Below, one piece after another: positions 31,720 to 43,007 of a stretch of DNA of 53,663 nt. A model generated the notes under the pieces. The model searched no databases, was not told the DNA's origin, and saw only the letters and a list, made by a program, of their open reading frames with translations. Both the position numbers and the translations under genes were made by a program. The stretch lies in the NCBI GenBank assembly GCA_010094025.1, contig ML991884.1:1-53663 (forward strand), given 5' to 3'. The first letter of the stretch is position 1; the number at the start of each line of letters is the position of its first letter. The stretch is from Viridothelium virens (lineage: Eukaryota > Ascomycota > Dothideomycetes > Trypetheliales > Trypetheliaceae).

Positions 31720-34700
31720 TCATGAACTCCCCGGCCCTCGAGAAATGGATCTTCTTCTGGCTCCCGTAATAACCTTGCTTAGAAAGGAAGAAGCAATTGC
31801 TGCAACCCTGAAGCCATTAGCCTTGACCCGCATCTTACGATCATCTGTGATCAGAATAGCAGGCCGAGCCTCTTCAGAGGGCACCCGGCTCTTCTCCAGA
31901 TCTCTGTCAGTCTCTCTCCGAGCCAAGCCAATAGTGATTTCTTCCAAATCGTAGAGGTGCGTAGCGTGCCTTTGATGTACGCAGCTAACGAATGCTTCGT
32001 CCGTAACATTGACCCCTTCCGCATTTTTAATCATGACTCGCCTACCCTCATCAATTGAGATCTTAATTGCCTCAAGGGCCGCGCGCGCCCTAGTGTCGTC
32101 GGGATGCGACACACCGTCCAAGAACTTCAATCGTACCACCACTATACAAATTAGGCCGACGAGAGAAAACCTTCGAGTGCTGTGACGTACCTTCGTCCGG
32201 GATGACGATGTCAAAGCCCCCTCCTTGAGCAGTAGAAGTGAAGAAAGGGAGTTGATTTAAGAGCATGCTAGTATCAAGAACAAGAACCTATGAAGAGCAG
32301 AGTCAATGAGTTTTTTTTTATTTCAATACTGACAAGGTAGTCATGCTCACTGTGAAGTCTCGTACGACTAGCTGTGCAGCTGCTGGCATATCGATCTTGG
32401 GGACAGACATAAGCATTCCATGCGAGATGTTCGTGCTGGGCTGAGGGGAAGCAAGCCCCTCCGACTGCTTCACAAAATCCATCTCCCTTGAGTCCTCCTC
32501 TGATGGTGTCTGCTTGGCAATAGCAGCATTGCCGAGAGTATTTTCGATTTCTGCCGTCGACGCATCTTGTGTAGCAGATCGAATAGCTGAGAAATGCTTT
32601 GTGCTAGCATTGTAATGTAACCATCGGCCATGCTGAACCTTAGAGTGAGCGGAATATCCGGAAATGCCTACAAAGATTCCAACATACCGATCCAATACGG
32701 GTCCCGATCCATAAGATCCTCTCGGCTCTTGCCTTACTTGTCGAAGCCCTCTCTAGCATTCTCTCTTCCACATCTCCTCCATCGTCAAACCATTCATCAG
32801 GAAAGAAGCCGCGGCACCAAACCTGACCTCGAATGAGGAAATCTTCAGGCAAGGGTCGACGCTCGCGGCTGTTGGGTTGCATATAGTCAGATAGGGTTTG
32901 GAAGCGACAATCAACGTCCTCAGAGCTAGCTAAGGTATTTAGAAAAAACGCCAACTGATCCCAAGGAAACCTTTCGAGCACGTATTGTGTCGCTCGAGGC
33001 GGCAGCGCAAATATGCCCCAAATGAAGACGAGAAAGACATGAACATGGGGTAGGATGTTCTTATCACCAATACGATTCAAGACGACATTCAACGTATCCA
33101 GCGCTAGCCGGCAAGCTCGTTCGAAAGATTGATGGTTACCCTTACTTTCGCTGGCCTTCTCTGTTGAGTCAGTGTTCTCCTCAGCTTGTGATTTTACGGC
33201 ACCTGTCTCTTGGACTTGACTGGTGCTTGAGTCCGGTTTGTCTGCAGAGCCTGAGCTGTTCGCGTTGCTCTCTAAGCGAGCTAACTCTTGATAGGCGTGC
33301 AAAAGCTCGGTGTCACTGCCGTACTCCAAGATGCCTCCTATGTTTGCAACAGCCGTATACACTCCAGCTTCATTCCATTTAGCAGTGACGCGACCGATAT
33401 GGCCATCGAGGTTCTCGAGATACTCGGTTGCCATCGGCTCATAGCCGTCCATGGGCGATCTTCCAAATTGCATGGCGTGAAGTTTGATGAAATTCGCCTC
33501 ACCAGGATGTGAACGAGCAAAGGCAGGAGGGCTTGTGCCAAGAAGTGGATCGAACAGCGTCAAAATTGAGTCGCGAGCACTGGGAAATGGCTGCTCGCAA
33601 GTCAATGCCTTGACATAGTAGAACAACTTCTGCAGGGCATTGGGCCCTGCAAGGATGGCAAGATGATGGTACAACCTCCCGATTTCGGGGCTCTGATCGG
33701 CGGCTTTGCTGTACCATGATCGAGCGACACCCCCCCAAGTCTCACGGTCCCGAAAGTCGTCGTCTTCGACGGCCATGCGATATCTCCCAAGGTCTCCAAG
33801 ACATTCTATCCATGTTTGCTCAAACGCTGGCACAGTCTCGTAAAGGAGTGCCATCATCTGATAGGCGAGTAGAATGAAGGCGATCATGTACTCCCTGGAC
33901 TCTGGCAGGTAGCGTCGCATCAGTTCTAAGAAAGAATGGATTCCGTGCTTCCACATTCGACCGGGCATGGAGTATTTAGCTGCTAATTTGCGGAGCGCCG
34001 AATTGGCCGACGGGTGCTGCGAGGCTAACAGAAAGTCGTGGTGCTCGTGTAGAAGGGTTCTGTGAAGTGCCACGAGTGCCTGCCAATGCTCCGAAGTGAA
34101 GCGCTGATCCGGTGACATCTGCATACCATCTACACTTATGCATTTCCCTTCCACCATGACAAGACCAGCATAGATGCCTTTCACTTCGGCAGCTAGCTGA
34201 TCATGGGAGATTGGGCGGGAATCTGGCTGCATGATAAGATCAGGATATTTGGCTTGGGCAGGAATTTGGAATACCCCCCGTGGGTGGTGAGGTAAGCTCC
34301 TGCCTTGAGGTGATTCTTTCGTGTTGGATTTGCCCGTTTTGGCCGATGCAGAAGCCAATTGGCTGGACTCGTCGATAGCGGCCTCTCCCACCATTGAGAC
34401 ATCTGCAGACTTCGGTCTTATCCCCTGCTTCTCATGTACCTTGGCTCTTTCCGGCTTGCTAGCATGCTGATGATGGGTGGTACGAATGACCTTCGTTGGC
34501 GCGGATGTGTTGCGAGCATGGCTGGATCGTGCAGGAGACGATGGATCATACAAACGCCTACTAGATGTTCCTTGAGGACTCTGCATCTCTGAACCTAAAC
34601 TAAAGGGAATGTCCCTCGAAAACTCTGAATCAAGTTTGGATGAATCAACTCTCGAAGACTCAACATTGAATGATCCTGGCACGCCCAATTTGACGTCCCC

Positions 34701-35371
34701 AGAAGAGACGTCTCGCCGTTGAGCCTGAAAACTTTGGCTCTGAGGTGACTGCCGCGAAGTTAGTGGAGCCGATTGAATGTCAGCAGAAGCAGCTCTTTTA
34801 CGACTGCTCGAAGAGACGGTGGGAGAAAGCCTCAAATTGCGAGAAGGTGGATTCGGTGGAATTGCCGGCTGGCCTTGCTTAATAGAAAGCTGAGCCAGAT
34901 TCTCTGTAGTGGGCCTCGTCGGCGTCTGCGACCGTGAAATCGCCTCTACATTCATGGACTCAGCCGAAAGGCGCCGCGGTCCTGGTGACCGAAGCTCAGT
35001 CTCCGTGTTACCCTCATTTCTGACATCCAAACTGGTTCTTGAGCGTCAGCACGTGATCTTTGGTAACCATTTTGAGGGCTGGCTCCCTCAATTTAAGGGG
35101 GCCGTGGATTAACGCACGATCGAATCTGAGTGCGAGCTTTGAGATTACCCCTCGCCTCAAGTGTACCGGGCCCTTCCCATGACTCCGATAGACATCCTGG
35201 ATGTGTAGTTTGTATGTGATCCCATCGCAAATCTGGGTGGCTAAACACCAGCCCTTCGCATCCCAACGGACAAGTTAAGGCGTCTTCGGCGCGAGCATCA
35301 TCTATTCGGCCATCTGCAGCTCTCGAAGACTCCCTGAGAGCACGGGTGATTCTGGTCTGCAGATCGCCCAT
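31720..35371 (-). CDS. Est1/SMG-type protein with C-terminal PIN domain
   Basis: Core exons are 32688-35019, 32351-32638, 32191-32287 and 31720-32141 (introns 32639-32687, 32288-32350, 32142-32190). An upstream exon 35118-35371 is proposed, joined through a GTGCGT donor and GTCAG acceptor (intron 35020-35117), giving 1130 residues. Without it, translation could start at ATG 35030 (1049 residues). The upstream exon has a C2H2-like pattern (CPLGCEG ... DHIQTTH). A disordered Ser-rich region follows, then the Est1 helical-repeat region (from about EVKGIYAGLVMVEGKC through FERACRLALDTLNVVLNRIG). The C-terminal PIN nuclease-like domain has VLVLDTSMLL, VIPDEVVVRL and ILITDDRKMR. Relatives act at telomeres or in nonsense-mediated decay; which applies is not readable. 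Confidence 0.8.
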
Positions 35372-38167
35372 TGACAATGAACTTCAGAAGCCAACAGCTG
35401 GGTAAACTTGCCACGAGAAACTCCATACGAATCGCCTAAGGTGGCGGCTTCGATTTCGACGCACAGCCCAACTGCACGTGACCTACGTCAGATAAATCGG
35501 AGGGGGGAGGATGGGAGAGAGATGGTGGGGGCCGCAAGATAAATGAAGGCTGATCACCAAGTTCTCAAGCTATGAAGATATATCTTAGCTAGCGGTGAGA
35601 GGACAAAGCTAGGCTAGCGGAATCTCGCGCAATCAGCAACACGGTTGCTGATTTAGCACATCGGTGCTGCAGCGCTCAGCCGGTCAAGAGATTATCAAGA
35701 AATGTTATCAAGAAGTGTTAAAAGGGTATCTGCAATCGACTTTGCGAGAAACGAAGCGCTCTTCTCTCTCCCCTTCTGTCCTTATAACTGAAAACCCCCT
35801 CTTTTCATGCAGCCAGGCTGAAAGTCTCCCAATAGCCTTCTGCGTCACTAGCGCCAGGGTGGTTGCCTTGTCCCCCAACACACACGGTCCGCATATTTGC
35901 GACGCAATGAGCCAGCCACCCAGCCGTGTCCAGCCTGGTACCTTGGCTATCAGCAGAGCCGCACTCATCCACCCATCCTTTCAGATGGAACAGCTAGGCT
36001 CGGTCCCAATTTCTAGGAGCTTCTGCCTAACGCGAGGCCCAGACGTGTTTTTGCTGGTAGTTACCTCCCCCTGGCGTCGCCTTGTCGCATCGTTCGTTTG
36101 ATGCAAAGCTTCCATTTGTATCTTGACGCTGAGGCTGTATTTAGAGGCCGCTGGCGTAATTTGGAAGTTGAAAGATGTTCTGCCTGTCGGTTGCCTCTGC
36201 CATTTCGCATTTAGGCCGCGATGTCGGGCGAAGAAGCCACTTATTAGCCAGGTGCCTTCTCGTCTGATGCGAACGAATGCGGCCGCCATGGTGAGGCCGC
36301 GCCTGGAGCACTTTACACCTGCTCTGGCACTGTTTGGGTACGTGGGTACTTCCTTCCTAGATCTGGGATTGAAGCCTCAAAATACGCGTACCCCCGAATT
36401 TATCATTATCCTCAAAATCTTGACTTACTTCGCTTGATGCGTCGACTGGCACTTTCGTGTCAGAGGCATGGCCAAGCTGTTGCCTGGGCACCTACGCCGT
36501 CAGCACGTGGATTCTAAAGGCCACCAACAGGCCTCTGCTGCCGGGGCTACGCTGGAACTTTTGAGCACCCAGTCCTACGTGAGACACTATTGAAGCCAAT
36601 CAAACTCAGCCCATCATGAAGTCGTGATGCTTGAAATTAGAGTTGAGAATAAGACTCAGGCGTACTTGCGGTCAAAATGGGCATGAACTGGTCTTGGAAT
36701 CCTACGCGTGGCTCCTAAGCCCCTTCGTACACGCATTTTCAGCTTTTAATAGCGCGTCTCATCAAGACCACAAAGGAATACCCCTTCATTTCCCACGTCC
36801 CTATCTACACCGGATTATCATGCGCGAGGATGAAGTCCAACAGTTAGTACGCATCGTGCTCACCAGTCTAGCAGACGAATGTATAAGCCGCGTATGTTTC
36901 GATACCATTTGTCACTTCTATACAAGTCTTGAGGGCGAAGAAATCCAACTGTTGATTTTTCCTTAGCATGCTGTCTCGCTCTCAGTGAATCCATAGCCTC
37001 CAGTCCAGTTTCGTTATTCTTCTACAGAAATCCCTTCGGCCGACCCTCCGCAGGACCGGCCGGACACTCCGGTGTTTGCCATCGCCTTGTTTGATATTCA
37101 TATCCTTCAAGCCAATTGAGGACACGTGGAAAGAACAACTTTAGCATTTGCTTCTTCGGACCTTTTCTCCATTCGAAGCCAGCCTGTCGGTAGCAGGATA
37201 AAACAACATACCTGCAAGATACATGTATATATCCGAATTCCGTGGTTTTTCTTGGCAAGCATCTTCCAACGACGCCCGACTGATTTGCGCCTTTCGTCCA
37301 ATACGCCAGAAAGAGGCCTTCAGCTTATGGGCGGAGTAAGTGCCAGCAGCTGACGTCTCACTTGATCATGCGCCATGATAGATTCTTTCAAGCTGGTACC
37401 AACCTTGACGAGGCAACCGATCGGTAATAGACCAGATCCTCTCGACTGCATTTTCATACTGTCTACAACCCCATCTTCGCCGCCAGCGACGCCTTCCTGA
37501 GTTCCAGCATGTCCATATCATGCTCAATCACGTTGGACTTGGGCACCGCCTGGTCATGGTCACCCATCCATTGTCCATTTTCAACTGAGAAATCTTACCA
37601 AGGCTTCAGCAAGCTGAACCGATTTCTCAGGAAGTTGATGGCCTACCTGTGGCCTACGTATCCAGTATCCCTGTGTGAGATTTTGTCTTCTCTACGAAGG
37701 CTACTGATGTCATTTAAAGCTCCAAATGCACAGAAAATCTCAAACTATAGTTACTCACGTAAGACCGAACATGACATCGTCAGCGAGGAATATACATGAC
37801 GAATGTAAATTTGCTCATCGGGAAAAGTGGTGCATGATCAAGACATTTTTGTGCCGCTGAGATAACGGATGCAGGCCCATACCACAGTGAAGTATGTCAT
37901 GATCAGTGTGAAGATTTGCGTGATTATTACTTCCGCTTTTCGCATCATGTAGGTATACTCTCTAATGCCAGACCCTTCATCTTCATAGTTTCAAGAGCTA
38001 TTGGGAACCTATCATTACGTGACTCAAATAGACTACGCTGTTAATGCATCTCGAGAACCTGATCAGTCATTCTGAAATGTCCAAGTCATGATCTCGAGCC
38101 GAAGTTCTTCTCTTGTTTTCAAATCAAGTGAGATCGATACGTCAGCAATACGAAATATCCCAGCAAA

Positions 38168-38187
38168 GTACGCTGAAGTACGCTGAA
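38168..38187. repeat. Tandem 10-bp duplication
   Basis: GTACGCTGAA occurs twice head to tail (38168-38177 and 38178-38187). Confidence 0.9.
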
Positions 38188-39422
38188 CACGTCTTTTCCC
38201 TGCCTCTTTTTCCTCCTCATTCGCCTTGACACCAAAGTCCCAATCAGCCAAACATCTATATGTCTTTAAGATTCAATTACATCTTCGCTTTATTTCCTTC
38301 GCAGGCCACACATATTTGTCATATTTAGTCTATTAATTCCTGCAATGAGGGACTCAAGACGAAGGTAAGCTAATCGATTTTGAATATGTTATTGACTTGA
38401 ATCTTGAAAACAGTTTTAGCACATACCAGAGACTACAGGTCTCGCAAACTACCCTTGCCTGGATTCCCGATCATTGAACATATGAACTAGCGATAGTTTC
38501 ACTCGTCAAACACGAGCTGAAACGCAAGAGCAAAGTGTCTTGACACTGATACCTTATTAAGTCGTTGCAGTCGTCGACAGGCGTTGTGCCTTTGAGGAGA
38601 TAACCGAAAACAAAGAACTGAGGCTGAGCGAATCGTAGCGAAGTAGCGAAAGGCAACAAACATATCGGCGAATGCATGACCCGTCGATCGAGCCATCATT
38701 CCTAGCGTCTGTGATAGGCCACTATGTACTACGTGAATGTCTTTCCGACTTTCCCGCCTTGAAAATCACCATTCGCTGAACAAACGCATCAATGATTGAC
38801 GGATGCTCTGCAAGGCTTCCGTTTTTTAGGAAAGCAACTATTGAGGCCAACGCAAGTGAAATCATGTCATCATAACGCTTCATTGGTTGAAGTGTGTGCT
38901 GCGTGTCAAAATCTCATTGAAACCCCACTATGGCCAAAGGTTGAACATGAGACTCTCCGCATCACTAGGTATACAAGGCGACTGGGATGGGCAGCAATAA
39001 ATAAATATTGCACGACCATTTCAAGTGAGGCTTCCCATTGTCCACGAAACCTGGCATGGCGCCCTGTCCGACACGTGTAACAGGTCCAAGCCGACTAATG
39101 CGACCTGTAGCCATTGTAGGTCTCCCACACATGTCTGAAACCATGTGTGGAAACCCCGTCCTTGGGCAGCGGTACGTCCCGTGCCTTTTGAGATAAGCTC
39201 AGCAGGCATTTACCGTAACCCAATAGCGTGGTGGCGTTCTTGTGGATTATGTGGGTGCAGTACGTGGGACGAAAAATGCTGACGCCATCGGAAGCACGTT
39301 GACCTTTGGGAGAGCATGCAATCCTTGCCTTTTTCGAACAGGACGTAATGCAACAGCAGTCCGATATCGGCATTGAAAAAGATATTCTTACAATGTATGA
39401 TATCTAATCGCTGAGTAGGTAA

Positions 39423-39465
39423 GACGTGAGACATATCAGCATGCAATGATGACGTGAGACATATC
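39423..39465. repeat. 15-bp direct repeat
   Basis: GACGTGAGACATATC is present at 39423-39437 and again at 39451-39465, 13 bases apart, upstream of nothing recognised. Confidence 0.9.
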
Positions 39466-39612
39466 TGCCTTGGTACAAGTCCAGTGGTTGAAGGCAAAAC
39501 TCTCGACATCATAAATACCTAATACCCTCGCCCGTGCCGGCTCATCCACCTAAGATTCCACGCTCATCGGCTGAGAAGCCCTAGCACCGGGGAAATGCTC
39601 GGAGCAGCCCCA

Positions 39613-41637
39613 TCACGATCGAAAGATCTTGGCCTACACATAGAAAATCTCTGTTAGCGCTACTCGTAAAGAATACATCTCGTGTACTTTCAGTACCTTC
39701 TGCCTTATGCGTTTCCTACACAATGGACAATCCGTGGGTCTCTTCGGTCTCGTCCGATCTGCCTGATGAGAAGGAACATGTTGTGCTGCGCACCACTCGC
39801 ACATGACCAAATGCCCACACGGCAGCACAACCGTATCAGCTAGCTGTTGGTAGCAAATCTTACATTCGAGTTTGACCGTCATCTCTTCGTCGCTCTTCGG
39901 CGACGGACGTCCATCGTCATCTCGGTCCAGGCCACGAGGCTCGTCACGCTCGAAACGGAGGAGACCGTCTTGCTCGGAGTCGGAATCGCCCGGGATGGGA
40001 AGCATCCTGCGCCGTTCGCGATGCAACCACGCTCGTTGCGCTGCTGCCCGTGGGAAAGAGTCGCTGTTCGTATTAGTGGAAGTATGCTGTTGAAGTGCCT
40101 GCGTCATCCGCTCGCGTAGCCGCGTCGAACGTGAGCGGGATTGTTGTGCGGTTTCGAGGACTGTTCTTAGATCGGACAGCGCGCCTTGCGTGCCATCTTG
40201 CATCCTCAAGGTAGTGTAATAGTCCCTCAAGCCGCTTTCATCCAACGTATTTCTGTTGGTCTCGTTTCCAGTGGACTCGGTCTCCGCCGCTTGCGCTTGT
40301 GTAGGTCCCTCGACCTCAAGGACACGCTCCTCGCCCTCCAGGACCTGTCGCACATTGTGCGTTTCGCGCCGTACTTCCTCGGCAACCTGGTAGCGATTCC
40401 ACGCTCGCGTGAACATGCCACCAATGGGACTTTCGTACTCTGCACCTGCTCGTTCCATTTCCTCGCGAGTACCAAATATCCGGACATAATTCTCAGCAGT
40501 CCGCTGTTCGCGCTCAAGAGATCGTACTAGTTCGCGACTGGCTTGCACTTCACTTTCCGTCGTCTCCAACTCATCAGCAGCTTGCTCTCGAGCTCGACGC
40601 GCCTCATTCAGTTGAGCGTTGGCTCGGTCGAGCCTTTGTTGGAGATTAGCCATGGGACCGTGGGTGTGGGTGTATATGCTCTCCGTATTTTCAAATGAAT
40701 CTGTTTGATTTGTTGAGGGCGCTGCATGCTCCTGTCTTTCCGACGAAGTCGGTTGTGCTGAGTTGGCGTCTACTGTGATGTTATCCAATGTTCTTCCCAA
40801 GTCTGCAAGGCCATCGGCTCGCCAAGAGTCGACATCTTCTCCAAGCTCTCGGAGGCCTGAGATGACGCGCTCCACGCCATTCCGCATGCGCTGAAGTTCT
40901 CGCCGCAGAGCAGCCACCCTTCGTGTCTGGTATTGCGCGTTGGCTTCGGATTGGCGAGTAGTGTATTGACTTCTCACCGCATTTGGACCTCTGTGAGATG
41001 TTTGACGTTGGTTGTTTCCCTCTTGTTCTTCATCTGCTTCGGCTTGCTCAAGCATCTGGTCCAGAGCATCTTCCAAGTTCCCATGACCATTACTTGCTTC
41101 AGGATTTTGAGGTTGTCGCCCTACAGTATCTGAGGCTTGTACGTAAGGATTCTGTGCTGGAGTACGGCCAGTGCGAAGCTCGTCAATGGTCCTGGGTAAA
41201 TAGCCAGGCGAGACGTCTCTGAAAGGCTCTCCAAGAATCGCCATGCGATGCTGTGATCCATCTTCATTTTTGACAATTCTATAACCTTGATGAAACTCAT
41301 ACCATCTTTCGAGGAACTCGGTTTGGTCTGGATGGTCAGGAATGCGCGTCTCAGCGGGTCGTAAATTGCTAGCAATCACTCGATTCCCCCAGAACTCTAG
41401 ACAGCTTCGTGTTAGTAGTAGAACCCACAAAGACAGGCTCAAGATAGAAACCTTTACAGAACCAACAATATCTTTGCCAACGAGTACCTCTGAGAACGAA
41501 CCCCACACCATCAATGTATACAGAATACGAGGATGCATGTGGTCTCCGATCCGCGCAGGCGCAGCATAGGGGCGTAGCTGTAAGACGACATGAAGAAGGT
41601 AATTTATGGGAGCAATAGATATCCAGTCTCGGCACAT
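39613..41637 (-). CDS. RING-finger protein with coiled coil
   Basis: ATG 41637 opens a frame of ~650 residues. The N-terminus has hydrophobic segments (INYLLHVVLQLRPY, ILYTLMVWGSFSEV). The middle is long, charged and coiled-coil-like (about MANLQQRLDRANAQLNEA). The end is a C3HC4 RING: CKICYQQLADTVVLPCGHLVMC, CEWC and CPLC. It is probably a ubiquitin E3 ligase; the substrate is unknown. A terminal intron 39634-39696 (CTAAC branch site, GTGTAG acceptor) is proposed so that the protein ends RIRQKAKIFRS; unspliced it would end at 39634. An in-frame 63-nt intron at 41395-41457 with a perfect TACTAAC is also likely; removing it deletes a hydrophobic stretch and gives ~632 residues. Confidence 0.78.
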
Positions 41638-41967
41638 CCGCTGTGAGAGTTCCCATTGTGAGCAAAGAGACGTGAAGCTCTGGGTTTCGCTCAAGTATAT
41701 AACGTCATGGGAGTGGCATGCTGAATGCAGAGAATGCTGACTATGAGCTTATCATGAAGAATTGAACGGTTATTGATTTGATTTCCGACCGTGGAACAAT
41801 AGGGATTGGTACGCTGGTATCTAAAGGTTAGGTAACGTCGACCAAAGTTTCTACATAAGACGCACCTCGGAGCAGGACCGCCGACGTCATCGTCTTCGAG
41901 GCTCTGATTCTTTGTGCTCTATTCTACCCAACGAAAGATCTGAAGCGAGCTTAACCAGAACAACTAC
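41638..41967. promoter_or_regulatory. Bidirectional promoter RING protein / Nudix hydrolase
   Basis: 330 bases between divergent start codons. Both promoters must overlap or adjoin here. No specific site is recognised. Confidence 0.5.
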
Positions 41968-42929
41968 ATGAATACTTACTCAATGTTAAACAGTCTCAGT
42001 CAGCTTCTGACTAGGAATTACATGTTGGCTCGATTATTGGGAGGGGCAACCATGTCGTCTTTCACTTTACCACATTCGTCTCCTTCATGTTCCGTCAAAT
42101 TAACTCCAGATCTCTCTCAGGACCAGCTTTTGTCCTTCCCTGCATTTCAAAACTGGATCTCCACTTTACAACATTCTCTGTCTCAGCAAAAGTCTAAAGA
42201 TCATGCTTTCTACTCTTCACCATATCAGCTGCGCAGTATTGACATTCAATCTGTTGATTTCTTCGGAGGAGGGCGTCTTGGCTTTGTAAAGCTAAAAGCT
42301 GATATTTCAAATGATGATGGAGAGAAACTTCCAGGCTCGGTATTTCTCCGAGGTGGAAGTGTTGGCATGCTTGTCAGTGCTGATATTCAAGCATTCAGTT
42401 CCCGGCTAACGTACTGCAGCTTATCATACAACCCGACGATGAACCAGAAGGAGCCGATGGAGAGAAGTATGTCATTCTCACTTTACAGCCTCGGATCCCG
42501 GCTGGATCGCTTTCTATGGTGGAGCTTCCTGCTGGAATGTTGGATGACAGCGGCACCTTTTCCGGCGGAGCCGCGAAAGAGATCAAAGAAGAGACTGGTT
42601 TGGAGGTCCCTGAAAGCCAGCTTGTAGATCTGACCAAGCTCGCTCTCGAGGATGTTGATCAGAAGTCGGGGGAGCGACTGCAAAATGCAACGTACAGCAG
42701 CCCCGGCGGAAGCGATGAATTCCTACCACTATTTCTCCATCAACGACGAATGCCAAGATCACAAATCCAGGAACTTCAAGGCAAGTTGACTGGTCTGAGA
42801 GACGATGGGGAGAAAATCACGCTAAAGATTGTACCATTGAATGAATTGTGGAGAGAAGGGGCCAGAGATGCCAAGACGTTGTCCGCACTTGCCCTTTACC
42901 AAGGACTCAAGCTGAAGGGAAAGCTTTGA
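41968..42929 (+). CDS. Nudix hydrolase, NUDT14-like (ADP-sugar pyrophosphatase type)
   Basis: Two exons (intron 42373-42419, phase 0) give 304 residues. The Nudix box lies at residues 174-196 (GMLDDSG ... AAKEIKEETGL). The usual Glu after the first Gly is replaced and the Arg is Lys, but KEIKEE keeps the metal-binding glutamates. The preceding FLRGGSVGMLLIIQPDDE and following PGGSDEF match plant and animal NUDT14-type enzymes, which cleave ADP-ribose, ADP-glucose or UDP-glucose. ATG 41968 is used; ATGs at 42022 and 42052 are alternatives, and the stretch between could be a weak mitochondrial leader. The stop is 78 bases from the convergent MEF2 stop. Confidence 0.85.
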
Positions 42930-43007
42930 TTACCTTATTGTACATTGGTCTGGATGGTAGTCAACAATCCACCATGATTTTTCGGACACAGCTTCTTCAT
43001 GACAATA

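Larger units (their letters stand above)
35372..39612. other. Long gene-poor region
   Basis: More than 4 kb with no recognisable gene on either strand. The longest frames (35664-36101 and 36631-36966, plus) lack motifs, and the first begins at GTG. Two small local duplications are listed separately. No transposon protein is readable, so the stretch may hold lost genes, non-coding RNA or old repeats. Confidence 0.45.

Noticed and set aside
35664-36101. 145-residue plus-strand frame
   Set aside because: Begins at GTG, has no motif, and no splice partners; not enough to call a gene.
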